Source: Nanobdellota archaeon
GTDB taxonomy: Archaea; Nanobdellota; Nanobdellia; Parvarchaeales; Parvarchaeaceae
NCBI GenBank assembly: GCA_021818905.1
Contig: JAKASS010000015.1
Location: 1-22,767, forward strand
Reading direction: 5' to 3'
Length of the DNA: 22,767 nt
Within the stretch, counting starts at the first letter, position 1, and each line of letters opens with the position of its first letter. The translations under genes were made by a program, and so were the position numbers. Below the pieces are notes generated by a model. The model made no database searches and had not been told where the DNA came from. It saw only the letters and a program-made list of their open reading frames with translations. Below, piece by piece: positions 22,340 through 22,767 of the stretch.

Positions 22340-22359
22340 GCCGATACGAGAAAGATGAA

Positions 22360-22388
22360 AGACCGCTAGCCTCAGCTATCGTCTTTTA
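22360..22388 (+). terminator. Hairpin and T-run after the copy 3 transposase
   Basis: An imperfect stem, AGACCGCTAGC against GCTATCGTCT with a CTCA loop (22360-22384), is followed by TTTT. It could end the transposase transcript. One bulge and one mismatch make this tentative. Confidence 0.35.
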
Positions 22389-22392
22389 TGCT

Positions 22393-22409
22393 AGTTATGC
22401 ACAGGCGTA
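22393..22409 (+). repeat. Right terminal inverted repeat of IS copy 3
   Basis: AGTTATGCACAGGCGTA. The same end occurs as ACTTATGCACAAGCGTA in copy 1 (1222-1238) and ACTTATGCACAAGTGTA in copy 2 (3343-3359). Confidence 0.85.
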
Positions 22410-22418
22410 CATTCATAT
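22410..22418. repeat. 9-bp target-site duplication, right
   Basis: CATTCATAT, the second copy of the duplication flanking IS copy 3. It ends six bases before the ATG of the ISAzo13-like transposase gene. Confidence 0.85.
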
Positions 22419-22424
22419 ACTCCC

Positions 22425-22767
22425 ATGAAAAGGACCGAAATCGACGACCTTTGGTTAAAAACACTCTATCAATGCAATGAAGTTCAGCGCAGGAGACTCG
22501 CAGGAGTCAAAGCACTAGAACTCGGGCGGGGAGGATCATCAAGAGTCTGCGGACTGACAGGGATGTCGCATCATACTGTCATTAAGGGGATCCGAGAGGT
22601 CAAAGACGAAAAAAGAAGACCGCTTACAAGATTACGAAAAGAAGGGGGAGGCAGAAAAAAGATCGCCGAGAAAGATCCTGGTATAAAAAACGAAATCCAA
22701 AGTATTCTGGAAGAGAATACCGCTGGAGATCCGATGAGCGATATAAAATGGACTAACAAATCTGTGC
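22425..22767 (+). CDS. ISAzo13-like transposase, N-terminal part (runs off the window)
   Basis: 114 codons are visible from ATG 22425 and the frame is still open at the edge. The helix-turn-helix-like segment SSRVCGLTGMSHHTVIKGIRE is followed by RLRKEGGGRKKIAEKDPGI and then ENTAGDPMSDIKWTNKSV. The string GGGRKK...EKDP plus GDPMS-x-x-(K/R)-W-T-x-K-S is the N-terminal hallmark of ISAzo13-family transposases. The catalytic domain lies beyond the window. IS copy 3 is inserted immediately upstream and has displaced its probable TATA box, so normal expression from its own promoter is unlikely. The left end of this element should lie between 21228 and 21280 but cannot be fixed without its right end. 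Confidence 0.8.
   Translation, partial: MKRTEIDDLWLKTLYQCNEVQRRRLAGVKALELGRGGSSRVCGLTGMSHHTVIKGIREVKDEKRRPLTRLRKEGGGRKKIAEKDPGIKNEIQSILEENTAGDPMSDIKWTNKSV

Larger units (their letters stand above)
21289..22409 (+). mobile_element. Complete IS5-family element, copy 3 (1121 bp)
   Basis: The ends are the terminal inverted repeats TACGCGTGTGCATAACT (21289-21305) and AGTTATGCACAGGCGTA (22393-22409), which match as inverted repeats at 16 of 17 positions. They are flanked by the 9-bp duplication CATTCATAT. The single gene is an intact transposase, so the element may be active. A 9-bp duplication is known for the IS903 group of IS5; the subgroup is not assigned here. The higher GC than the host suggests recent arrival. 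It is the reference for the defective copies at 126-1238 and 3045-3359. Confidence 0.9.

Noticed and set aside
1-22767. CRISPR array, tRNA or rRNA gene, defence island
   Set aside because: I saw no regularly spaced repeats, no T-loop or anticodon-arm patterns and no nuclease or defence gene cluster; a tRNA scan could still find something I missed.

Overview
The window looks like a chromosomal segment of an AT-rich archaeon, most likely an acidophilic member of the Thermoplasmata or a relative of similar lifestyle; the lineage is inferred from gene content, not from a marker gene. The evidence is an archaeal/eukaryal-type tyrosyl-tRNA synthetase, an M1 aminopeptidase of the tricorn-interacting-factor F2/F3 type, a broken gene resembling the archaeal membrane family DUF981, and a repeated promoter layout. 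Most host genes have a TATA-like box centred about 25-34 bases before the start codon and no Shine-Dalgarno site, which means leaderless or nearly leaderless mRNAs. No tRNA, rRNA or CRISPR array was recognised.

Layout. (1) Bases 1-3950 are accessory. They hold the tail of one transposase, a frameshifted IS5-like element (copy 1), a GH15-type glucoamylase-like gene, a 53-codon hyperacidic protein gene on the minus strand, a 5'-truncated IS5-like remnant (copy 2) in the same orientation as copy 1, and a GC-rich Ser/Gly-rich ORF that looks like debris of a surface protein. (2) Bases 3945-12940 are ordinary compact archaeal chromosome: tyrS, a HAD phosphatase, an L-lysine 6-aminotransferase, a small HGD-type kinase-like protein, a DEAD-box RNA helicase with an RG-rich tail, an ABC-2 exporter pair, a 14-TM MFS exporter and a stand-alone SWIM zinc-finger protein. 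(3) Bases 13007-13623 hold one membrane-protein gene broken by an in-frame TAG and a -1 frameshift. (4) Bases 13669-17286 carry a hotdog thioesterase, a methylisocitrate-lyase-type enzyme, a ComA/HSA32-like protein and a convergent MmgE/PrpD protein. The lyase and the PrpD homologue suggest methylcitrate-type propionyl-CoA metabolism, with methylcitrate synthase not in the window. (5) An M1 aminopeptidase and a class I/II aminotransferase of the LysN/ARO8 type follow. (6) Bases 21280-22767 hold a complete 1121-bp IS5-family element (copy 3) with 17-bp terminal inverted repeats and a 9-bp target duplication. It sits between the likely TATA box and the start codon of a second transposase gene of ISAzo13 type, which runs off the window.

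I did not find a convincing new defence or biosynthetic system. The observations most worth checking are the broken DUF981-like gene, the nested insertion that splits a transposase promoter, the structured translation-initiation region of the IS5-like elements, and the pairing of a ComA/HSA32-like protein with methylcitrate-cycle enzymes.
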